From Pirellulaceae bacterium (GTDB taxonomy: Bacteria > Planctomycetota > Planctomycetia > Pirellulales > Pirellulaceae), in NCBI GenBank assembly GCA_022448315.1, contig JAKVCA010000021.1, positions 62,001-126,000 of the forward strand: 64,000 nt of DNA. The letters run 5' to 3'. Shown piece after piece: positions 9,302-16,972 of the stretch (position 1 is the first letter of the stretch; each line of letters begins with the position of its first letter). Below the pieces are notes generated by a model. That model worked only from the letters and a program-made list of their open reading frames with translations, was not told the DNA's origin and did no database searches. The translations under genes were made by a program, and so were the position numbers.

Positions 9302-12300
9302 CTACGCCTGATAGTTGGGTGCGAGCTTTGGATTGATGGCGTGGGCACATTTGGCGATCTTGTCCACAGCATCTCGAAGCTCTTCTTCGGTATGACTGGA
9401 CGTTAAGAAGAATCGCACTCGAGCCCGCTCTTCTTCCACGGCAGGGTGCAGGATCGGTTGGGCATTGATCCCCTGTTTGAACAACGATTCCGAAAGTCGA
9501 AGGGCTGCGATTGAACTCCCCGTGATCACCGGAACGATTGCCGTTCCCATCGCCATACCGGTATTCAAGCCGTAAGTTTTTGCCAGTTCAAGGAACAGCT
9601 CGCAGTTTTCATGGAGTCGTTCGACACGACACGGCTCCCTTTGCAGCACACGAATGGCGGACAGGGCAGCCCCGGTGGCTCCCGGGGGGATGCCGTTTGC
9701 GAAAACGTAACCCGGTGTCGTATACCGAAGGTAATCGATCATCTCCTTCGAGCTGCCGACAAATCCTCCGCAGCTACCGAACGACTTGCTCAGTGTCCCC
9801 ATCCAAAGATCGGAATCTTGGCGACAGAGCCCGAACATTTCCGCGACACCTCGGCCTGTTTTGCCGAGCGTTCCCATCGAATGGGCTTCGTCGACATACA
9901 ACATCGCCTTATGTTTGCGTTTCAGCTTGACGAATTCAGGCAAGTCAGGGTAATCGCCGTCCATGCTGTAGAGTCCTTCAACGGCGATCAGGACACGGCG
10001 ATACTCACCTCGAATTTCAGTGAGAATCTCGTCGAGTTGGCGATGATTATTGTGTTCGAAGGGGCGGCGTCGAGCCCCGCTGAGCATCGCTCCCTGAATG
10101 ATCGAATTGTGGGCAAGGGCATCGTGAATGATCAGATCGCCGGCGCCGAATAGATGCCCAATCACCGTTTCATTTGTCGCGTGACCTCCCGGAAACGTGA
10201 TGACGTCCCCGAATCCAAAAAAGTCTTTTAACGCGGCTTCAAACTCGCGGTGGATTTTCTTTTCACCGGAAACAAGCCGGCTTGCGGAAACACTCGTTCC
10301 ATACTGATCCAGAGCATCTTTGGCACCTTGAGTCACCTCTTTCTGCCCACTGAGCCCAAGATAGTTGTAGCTTGAGAAGCTCACCAGCTCGCGACCACCG
10401 ATCGTGGTTCGGTTCCCAATGACCCCTTCGTGCACGGAAAAGAACGGATCTCGAGTCCCGCTGGCCTCCATCAGCCCCCGGGTTCTCTTGAGGCGGATAT
10501 ATTCCGGCATTTTCGTGATTTGATAATACGATTCAGGAATCTCTGCAAGCGCTTTTACCGGTTGATTCAGACGTCGATTCGCCGACACTTCGACGGTTTC
10601 GATCAACTCGTCACCGATATGCTCCCGAATCGCCTCGGCAACCTCGGCCACCGTTTCGATTTCCTGCAAAACGTCATCGGGAAACCTTCCCCCAAACGCT
10701 TCCTCCAGCGAGTTTGCGATTTGCAATCGCTCAAGCGAATCGAGACCAAGGTCAACAACGATGTTGGTCTCAGGCCCCATTTCCCGAGCCCGTTCTTTCG
10801 CCACTCCACGGACATGCTGCATCACCACGTCGACAATTTTGGCATCGACTTCGCTGGGCATCGCTCCGTCGGCTGGACCGATTTCGATTTTTGGCTGAGG
10901 CTCCTGAACCTGCTCCCAGACACACCATCGGCTCACCTCGAGTAACTTGTTTTCGAGAAAGGCCTCTCGGCAGGCATGTCGCTGAATTTTACCGCTTGAG
11001 GTCTTAGGGACGGACCCCGACCGAACCAAGATGACGGCATCGGGGGGCAGTTCGTGTTCGGCCGCCACGTTTCGACGGATCGCCTCGATTACATCGCCCC
11101 AGTCTTTTGTATTGCGACCGCGTTCCACTTCACAAACGACGATGAGTCGCTCTTGACCCCCATGCTCGATCGCAAACGCACCCGCGCACGATGAACGGAG
11201 ACGGTTGCTCGAGTTTTCGACCGTCTCTTCGATGTCTTGGGGATACCGATTCACTCCGCGAACAATGATCAGGTCTTTGAGTCGACCGGCAACAAACAGT
11301 TCTCCTTCGTGAACGAAGCCAAGGTCCCCGGTACGAAGGAAATGGCCTTCCTCGGGGGCATCCGAAAGTTGGGCCTCAAACGTCTCGGCAGTCACCTCAG
11401 GCTTGTTCCAATACCCTTTACCGACGCACTTGCTCTGAATCCAGATTTCGCCGATACGGTCCTTCCCGACCCTTGTTTTGGTTTCCGGGTCCACGACATA
11501 AAGTTTCTCGCCGGGCAATATCTGGCCACATCCCACAAGTTCCCGAACTTTTTTCTCCCCTCGTTTGGAAGGCAGTATCCGGTGTTGATCGAGGGCAGGT
11601 CCGTCAAACCAACGTGTGACAGCTGGCTCTTTTGCGCTCCCTCCCGTGACGATCAGCGTTGTTTCGGCCATGCCGTAGCAGGGGTAGTGAGCGTTCGCAT
11701 TGAAGCCAAACGGAGCAAACTTCCTAGAAAACGCCGCGAGAGTATCCGCGCGGACAGGTTCCGCTCCGTTAAACGCAACCTCCCAGCGGGAAAGGTCAAG
11801 ACCTTCGCAGTCGGCAGGTTCGATTCTTTCGACACACAGCTGAAACGCGAAATTGGGACCTCCACTGATAGTCGAACCGTATTTGTCAATGGCCCGCAGC
11901 CATCGGATCGGCTTTCCAAGGAAGGCCACGGGGCTCATGAGCACACTCGGGCGTCCCACGAAGACCGGATTGAGGACGCCCCCGACAAGGCCCATGTCGT
12001 GATAAGTCGGAAGCCAACTGACTGCCCCACCATTTCTTCCGCACTCGAACGCGTTGGTAATAATCTCGCAGTTGTGCATGATGTTCGAATGAGTCAACAC
12101 GACGCCTTTTGGCGAGCCCGTTGACCCCGAAGTGTATTGCAACAGTGCGATGCCGTCCGTTTTGATTTCGGGCGGAACCCAATCTCCTGCCAATTCGAGC
12201 GGAATTTCTTCTGTAGCAAGCCAAGGCATGGCTTTCAGACTTGGGGCGTCGTCCAACATCCCATCAACGCGATCGATGACCTCGCGGACGCTCAATGCTA

Positions 12301-12688
12301 CTTTCGCTTCGGCGTCTTCGGAGATCGCCTGAATTCGCCCCATGTTTCGATTTCGTCGAGGCGGGTAGGCGGGGACCGGAATCGCCCCGGCGTAGTGACA
12401 GCCAAAAAACGCCGCAACAAACTCGAGCCCCGGAGGATACAGGAGCAACGCACGTTGGCCGCGAAGACCCATCGCCAGAAGACGTGCCGCAATCTTTCGA
12501 GCCTGTTCGTCCAACTGCGCGTAGGTCCACTTGATCTCTTTACTTTCACCATCCACCAGATAGTAGAACGATGCTTCGTCTGGCTGTGCCTCAGCCCAGT
12601 AGCGGAGGCGTCGAGTGAGATCGGTGAATGGGGGGCTGAAAGGCCCCATCAGATGATCCAAATTTACTATCGGGCCGTCAGCTGGCAT
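9302..12688 (-). CDS. Fusion: fatty acyl-AMP ligase / acyl carrier / alpha-oxoamine synthase
   Basis: One 1128-residue polypeptide with three activities. Residues 15-590 are an AMP-forming ligase of the FAAL type: P-loop YTSGSTGSPKG (185-195), WLPTYHDMGL (225-234), RGVNRYPQDIE (477-487), Lys567 in PKTSSGKIQR. Residues 612-695 are a carrier with DLGLDSLE, Ser651 being the phosphopantetheine site. Residues 725-1120 are a PLP-dependent alpha-oxoamine synthase (AONS/serine palmitoyltransferase family) with DEAHS (933-937) and the PLP lysine 968 in GTLSKSFGSCGG. The layout predicts that a free fatty acid is adenylated, loaded on the built-in carrier and condensed with an amino acid, with loss of CO2, to a 2-amino-3-ketone lipid. 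Amino acid and product are not known. Confidence 0.93.
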   Translation of the reverse strand: MPADGPIVNLDHLMGPFSPPFTDLTRRLRYWAEAQPDEASFYYLVDGESKEIKWTYAQLDEQARKIAARLLAMGLRGQRALLLYPPGLEFVAAFFGCHYAGAIPVPAYPPRRNRNMGRIQAISEDAEAKVALSVREVIDRVDGMLDDAPSLKAMPWLATEEIPLELAGDWVPPEIKTDGIALLQYTSGSTGSPKGVVLTHSNIMHNCEIITNAFECGRNGGAVSWLPTYHDMGLVGGVLNPVFVGRPSVLMSPVAFLGKPIRWLRAIDKYGSTISGGPNFAFQLCVERIEPADCEGLDLSRWEVAFNGAEPVRADTLAAFSRKFAPFGFNANAHYPCYGMAETTLIVTGGSAKEPAVTRWFDGPALDQHRILPSKRGEKKVRELVGCGQILPGEKLYVVDPETKTRVGKDRIGEIWIQSKCVGKGYWNKPEVTAETFEAQLSDAPEEGHFLRTGDLGFVHEGELFVAGRLKDLIIVRGVNRYPQDIEETVENSSNRLRSSCAGAFAIEHGGQERLIVVCEVERGRNTKDWGDVIEAIRRNVAAEHELPPDAVILVRSGSVPKTSSGKIQRHACREAFLENKLLEVSRWCVWEQVQEPQPKIEIGPADGAMPSEVDAKIVDVVMQHVRGVAKERAREMGPETNIVVDLGLDSLERLQIANSLEEAFGGRFPDDVLQEIETVAEVAEAIREHIGDELIETVEVSANRRLNQPVKALAEIPESYYQITKMPEYIRLKRTRGLMEASGTRDPFFSVHEGVIGNRTTIGGRELVSFSSYNYLGLSGQKEVTQGAKDALDQYGTSVSASRLVSGEKKIHREFEAALKDFFGFGDVITFPGGHATNETVIGHLFGAGDLIIHDALAHNSIIQGAMLSGARRRPFEHNNHRQLDEILTEIRGEYRRVLIAVEGLYSMDGDYPDLPEFVKLKRKHKAMLYVDEAHSMGTLGKTGRGVAEMFGLCRQDSDLWMGTLSKSFGSCGGFVGSSKEMIDYLRYTTPGYVFANGIPPGATGAALSAIRVLQREPCRVERLHENCELFLELAKTYGLNTGMAMGTAIVPVITGSSIAALRLSESLFKQGINAQPILHPAVEEERARVRFFLTSSHTEEELRDAVDKIAKCAHAINPKLAPNYQA

Positions 12689-12756
12689 TTCAAGTCCTGG
12701 GAGCGTAAAGTCTCAAACCCGTCCATTTTGGACAATAAGGTTGCTTAATTAAAGGG

Positions 12757-12786
12757 CGTTCGTTCAATTGACGTTCGTCCAATTGA
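12757..12786. repeat. Two adjacent 15-bp direct repeats
   Basis: CGTTCGTTCAATTGA is followed directly by CGTTCGTCCAATTGA (one mismatch). They lie about 70 bases upstream of the start of the FAAL fusion gene and in the shared region with the divergent membrane protein gene, so they could be an operator. This role is inference. Confidence 0.6.
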
Positions 12787-12864
12787 CATCGTGCTTTAGA
12801 ACGCATATCGGATGCAAATCTGAAATTTTACAGCCGTGTTTCTTTCCAACCACCACAAACTTCG

Positions 12865-13539
12865 ATGATGCACTGGGATTTGCCAGATGGTGACGATCGA
12901 CCGACCCGAATATGCATTTGGGCGATAGTTTCCCTCGTTTGTGGATTATTCATCTTAACTATCAGTCTGTTGGTCGTAGCGATTAACCCGTGGAACCAGC
13001 AGATAAACCACGGTTTTCACTGGCTTTTTACCGATTTATTGACCCTGTCGGCATTCCTTTCCGGCGGATTTGGCGTTACCGCTCATTTTATCGCACGAAG
13101 GCAAATTGCTCGTTCAGCGTCCATAGGCTCGGTCAAGATTGAGGGGGATTTGACTGCACTCACCGGGTTTATCGTCTGCCTGATCGGCTGGCTCATTCTG
13201 CAAACCACCAGCCAGTTTTTTGTGCGTTGGGTGGAAAAAGTCGCCGTCACCGTCTCTGTACCGCCGCTTGAACTGCATGAGACCCTGGTTGCCCTTCACT
13301 TCGCACTTCTGAGCGGACTGCTGATTCTGGGAACGCTCTACGTGTTTACCTCGGGTCCACCGATCGCCAAATCGCTGATTCCAGTCTTCCTGTTGCTCAT
13401 ACCCATTCTGCTTGTTGCGAATGGCATTCTCCAGAGTCGCGAAGCCGCGAGGCAAAACGAAATGCAGAATCGACTTCGTCGCGCGGGCCAAGGGCTCTAT
13501 TTCCACCGCGAACTCCTACGCCGACCTGTTTTTCGCTAG
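12865..13539 (+). CDS. Hypothetical multi-pass membrane protein
   Basis: Predicted inner-membrane protein of 224 residues that I do not recognise. Hydrophobic segments lie at about 18-42 (ICIWAIVSLVCGLFILTI), 55-78, 95-118, 140-162 and 168-188, so four or five membrane helices, with a basic C-terminal tail (RLRRAGQ, RELLRRPVFR). No catalytic motif is visible. The gene is divergent from the FAAL fusion gene and converges on tsaB. The clean open frame and hydrophobic periodicity support it being real; function unknown. Confidence 0.65.
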   Translation: MMHWDLPDGDDRPTRICIWAIVSLVCGLFILTISLLVVAINPWNQQINHGFHWLFTDLLTLSAFLSGGFGVTAHFIARRQIARSASIGSVKIEGDLTALTGFIVCLIGWLILQTTSQFFVRWVEKVAVTVSVPPLELHETLVALHFALLSGLLILGTLYVFTSGPPIAKSLIPVFLLLIPILLVANGILQSREAARQNEMQNRLRRAGQGLYFHRELLRRPVFR

Positions 13540-13681
13540 TAAACACTTGAACGCCGTTCGGTCGGCGGGGTGACATCTTGCAGCTTCCATCATTCGCGAA
13601 TCGAGATTACGGCGAAGAGCAGGTAGGCCGCATCGGATCCACGGCCCTTCAGATGCCTTCAAAACAACCGTATCACCAGCC

Positions 13682-14416
13682 TCACTGACGCTCGTTGGCT
13701 TCCTCGGCAGCCGACGCGCGAATGTAAATCGGCTTGAGTTCCATGGGATCAATGGCTTGTCCAGCAAGCCATCGTTGGTAGCCGATCCTGCCGACGCTCT
13801 CCGCGGAGGGTGACCACTTTTCGGACTTCAAGGCTCTTTCCTCGAGCTCTGGCCATTTTTTGAAGAGTTTCGGCAAACCTGCTCCAGTCAACACGGTCGT
13901 TGTCGACATTGAACGAACAACCTCCTCACCATCTGCCACCTTGGTTTCGCCCATCATTTCTACTCGGCCTTCGACAATGCGACACCTCTGCACAAAAAAC
14001 TGCCGCCGCTGTGCATCGAGGATCACCACCATGTCTCGAGCCACACTATCCTCGAGTGGCAAACCGTCATGCGCTTGGGATGCCACCGCTTCCACCGTGG
14101 AGCAGCCCACCAGAGCAGCGCCCGTCGTGTAAGAAAAAACCTTGGCCAAGGTGATCCCCACCCGCAACCCGGTAAACGACCCCGGACCTAAACTTAGGCC
14201 AAGCCAAGCAACCTCTTTGCTTTCGATTCTATGATGACGCAGCAAGCGTTTCATTTCCGGGATCAGAGCCTGGGCAGATCGACGCTCACAGCCAAGGTCG
14301 ATCGCCCCCACAACCTGATCATTTTGAAATAGACAGGCCGCCCCACCTTGTGAGTTAGAAGTCTCCAGGGCCAATCCCCAGCAAACGACATCATCTATGG
14401 GCGTATTTAGACTCAC
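13682..14416 (-). CDS. tsaB: tRNA threonylcarbamoyladenosine biosynthesis protein TsaB
   Basis: Partner of TsaD in making the universal t6A37 modification of ANN-decoding tRNAs. The family start LALETSN is followed by the ASKHA-fold signature LGLSLGPGSFTGLRVGITLAK, diagnostic for TsaB. The GTG at 14416 gives 244 residues, in line with the family; the open frame extends to another GTG at 14539, but the extra 41 residues are not family-like and have no clear ribosome site. The partner genes tsaD, tsaE and rimI are not in the window. It converges on the membrane protein gene at 12865-13539. Confidence 0.92.
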   Translation of the reverse strand: MSLNTPIDDVVCWGLALETSNSQGGAACLFQNDQVVGAIDLGCERRSAQALIPEMKRLLRHHRIESKEVAWLGLSLGPGSFTGLRVGITLAKVFSYTTGAALVGCSTVEAVASQAHDGLPLEDSVARDMVVILDAQRRQFFVQRCRIVEGRVEMMGETKVADGEEVVRSMSTTTVLTGAGLPKLFKKWPELEERALKSEKWSPSAESVGRIGYQRWLAGQAIDPMELKPIYIRASAAEEANERQ

Positions 14417-15009
14417 AGGCTTCGATGCACCTATAAATGACGAGGACTCAAATGCCGTCGATTCTTTCGGCCGTTGCCGTTTCACCGACAAGTTACCGAC
14501 TGTCGCCGTAACGGCAAGTTTAGACAAGCCGCGGGACACCAGTATGGCAGTTTACCGGTGGGGCAGGGCGAATCGAGCCAATTTTGCGGGTCTACCAAGG
14601 TTGTCGAGGATGGAGAAACTCCGAAAATCGTTAATCTTGGCCTGTAAACGATTTGATTTTCAAACATGACAGAAAAATCACACGCACGCAGAGATCCAAC
14701 TGACCGACATACACCGCAAGGTTTACGCGTTTTTCTCATTAGGCTAAGATTCCGGCCGAGGGCTATGCCGTAAAGGTCGGTCGCGACAAACTTGAATCGC
14801 CATGATGGGCTTTTAATCGAGATATGGGCCCGCCAACTCGAGTCGAAGCGTGGTGTGGGCCCTGCGAGACGAACGAATATTGAATCGGCGTTGGAATTGC
14901 GAGTCCGATCCAGGCGCAGGGCGGATACTTGCCCACCAGGTGCCTTTGATTGACGACCAGCAAGTCCAACCCAAAAGCAACGCCATATTTATGTCGGCGA
15001 GGAAATTTC
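14417..15009. other. Intergenic region between tsaB and metallophosphoesterase 1
   Basis: 593 bases (470 if tsaB starts at 14539) between divergent genes. It should contain both promoters. I see no RNA gene or convincing small ORF. Confidence 0.5.
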
Positions 15010-15765
15010 GTGAAGCGAGCATTGATCAGTGACATCCATGGCAACCTTGAAGCTCTTCAGGTGGTCATGGAAGATATCGCCGACCAAAACATCCACCGCA
15101 TCATCTGTCTCGGGGACATTGTGGGTTACGGGCCCAACCCAGTCGAGTGCCTGGATCTGGTGATGAGCCGCTGTGAAACGACCATTTTGGGCAACCATGA
15201 TCAGGCAACACTCTTCGATCCGGACGGATTCAATCCTGTCGCGTTGCAGGCGATCTACTGGACACGCGAACAGTTGGAATTGAAAGGCACACCCACCCAG
15301 CAGGACCTTCGCTGGGAATTTCTGGGCGAACTCCCAAGACGCGTGGACGAAGGCGAACTGCTCTTCGTCCATGGATCACCGAGGGAACCCACAAACGAGT
15401 ACGTTTTTCCAGAAAACGTTACCGACATCAGAATGATGGACAATCTATTCATGAGATTAGAGAAATTCTGTTTTCAAGGGCATACGCACATGCCAGGAGT
15501 TTTCACCGAGTCCGGGGACTTCATTACGCCAGAACGTTGCGACTACCGATATAAACTCGGGCCTGAGAAAGCCATGGTGAACGTCGGAAGTGTGGGTCAA
15601 CCTCGGGATGGCGACAGTCGCTCTTGCTACGTGATTCTCGACGAAGAAGCTCAATCCATCGAATTTCGCCGCGTTCGTTATCCCTATGAAGTCACACGGG
15701 AAAAAATCTACGCGGAGCGTGATCTCGACAACATGCTCGGAGACCGCCTGCGACCTGGACGCTGA
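15010..15765 (+). CDS. Metallophosphoesterase, YfcE/MJ0936-like, copy 1
   Basis: Cytoplasmic calcineurin-like phosphoesterase of 251 residues. The GTG at 15010 is chosen because GAGG lies 8 bases upstream and the protein then starts directly at the conserved core (VKRALISDIHGN). All metal-binding motifs are present in order: DIHGN, GDIVGYGP, GNHD, FVHGS and GHTH, the last two near residues 120 and 160. Such enzymes act as phosphodiesterases or protein phosphatases; the substrate here is unknown. A second, closely related copy follows at 15994, about 230 bases downstream, so this is a tandem duplication. Confidence 0.88.
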   Translation: MKRALISDIHGNLEALQVVMEDIADQNIHRIICLGDIVGYGPNPVECLDLVMSRCETTILGNHDQATLFDPDGFNPVALQAIYWTREQLELKGTPTQQDLRWEFLGELPRRVDEGELLFVHGSPREPTNEYVFPENVTDIRMMDNLFMRLEKFCFQGHTHMPGVFTESGDFITPERCDYRYKLGPEKAMVNVGSVGQPRDGDSRSCYVILDEEAQSIEFRRVRYPYEVTREKIYAERDLDNMLGDRLRPGR

Positions 15766-15993
15766 GCCTTCGCCGTCGATTCCGAGGCCCAACGTCACAA
15801 CTTTCTCATCGTTTGGCAGGTTCGTTCCCGAACTGCAATCTGGAATACCGAAACCGGCTTGGGGAGACTCCATCCCTGCCGCGGAGAATTCTCCGCGGAT
15901 CGATCGGTCAATGTAAGCGGCTGGCAGAATCTGCTATCATTCCGGCTGGTTAAGTTTTGAGTTTGATGGATGCCAGTCGCAAAAGGAGTCGCA

Positions 15994-16737
15994 GTGACTC
16001 TCGCAATCCTCAGTGATATTCACGGCAATTTAGAGGCATTAACCGCGGTGCTGGCGGACATTGCCGACCGTGGTATTGAAACGATCTACTGCCTCGGTGA
16101 CGTGATTGGGTACGGCCCAAACCCACGAGAGTGTTTGGATCTGGCAAGCAAGTTTCAACTTTGCCTCCTCGGTAATCATGACCAAGGGGCCCTTTTTGAC
16201 CCCGAGGGCTTCAGCAGCGGCGCCGAAAAAGCAATTTTTTGGACTCGAGAGCAGTTAGAGGATCCCGCGGATCCCAAGAATCTCGATCGGATCCAGTTTC
16301 TCGCCGGCCTTCCTCGCACCATCGCGGAATCCGAATTCTTGTTCGTTCACGGCTCAGTCAGGGCGCCCCTGAATGAATATGTCTTCCCAGAAGACATCTA
16401 CAATGAGCGGAAGATTCAGAAAATCTTTTCTATGATTCCTCAATATTGTTTTCAGGGACACACTCATGTTCCCGGAATTTTCACTTCCGACTGCCGGTTT
16501 ATCCGCCCCTCGGAAGTCACCGGACCCTACCTGCTGCCGGAAGAGAAAGTGATGGTAAATGTTGGCAGTGTTGGCCAGCCCAGAGATATGGACCCCCGAG
16601 CATGCTACACAATCCTCTCGGATAAAAACCTCGAGTTCATCCGAGTCGAGTACCCGATTCAGGAGACCGCGGACAAGATCTACGCGATTCCAGAACTAGA
16701 CAACTTTCTCGCGGACCGCCTGAAAAAAGGCCAATAG
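15994..16737 (+). CDS. Metallophosphoesterase, YfcE/MJ0936-like, copy 2
   Basis: Paralogue of the preceding gene, 247 residues. The GTG at 15994 has an ideal AAAAGGAG five bases upstream, so it is preferred to the in-frame ATG at 15970. Motifs are intact (DIHGN, GDVIGYGPNP, GNHDQGALFDPEGF, FVHGS, GHTHVPGIF) and the C-terminal end NVGSVGQPRD is shared with copy 1. The long stretches kept in both copies suggest the same fold and reaction, with divergence around residues 95-115 and at the C-terminus. The gene has its own upstream region of over 200 bases, so it may be transcribed separately. Confidence 0.88.
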   Translation: MTLAILSDIHGNLEALTAVLADIADRGIETIYCLGDVIGYGPNPRECLDLASKFQLCLLGNHDQGALFDPEGFSSGAEKAIFWTREQLEDPADPKNLDRIQFLAGLPRTIAESEFLFVHGSVRAPLNEYVFPEDIYNERKIQKIFSMIPQYCFQGHTHVPGIFTSDCRFIRPSEVTGPYLLPEEKVMVNVGSVGQPRDMDPRACYTILSDKNLEFIRVEYPIQETADKIYAIPELDNFLADRLKKGQ

Positions 16738-16972
16738 CCGCCTCACAACCTTGTCCTGTCGCCTTTCCAAGTCGCCCCGAATCAAGCAAAATGAGAGGGT
16801 TGTTTATCTGGCAAGGCCTCTCAGGGGCGGCTACAACCATCTCGGTCACGAAGAACTTCCGACGAACCAACGTGGTTTTGGGTAATTTCCATGCGACCGT
16901 CCCGAATCGTTCACCGAAGAGGGTCCATGGCTTGACCGACTTGAGATTTTCCATCTGCTCTGAAACTGGAAC

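Noticed and set aside
13516-13767. 83-codon minus-strand frame overlapping the end of tsaB and the end of the membrane protein gene
   Set aside because: It overlaps both neighbours, has no ribosome site and no family resemblance; most likely a shadow frame.
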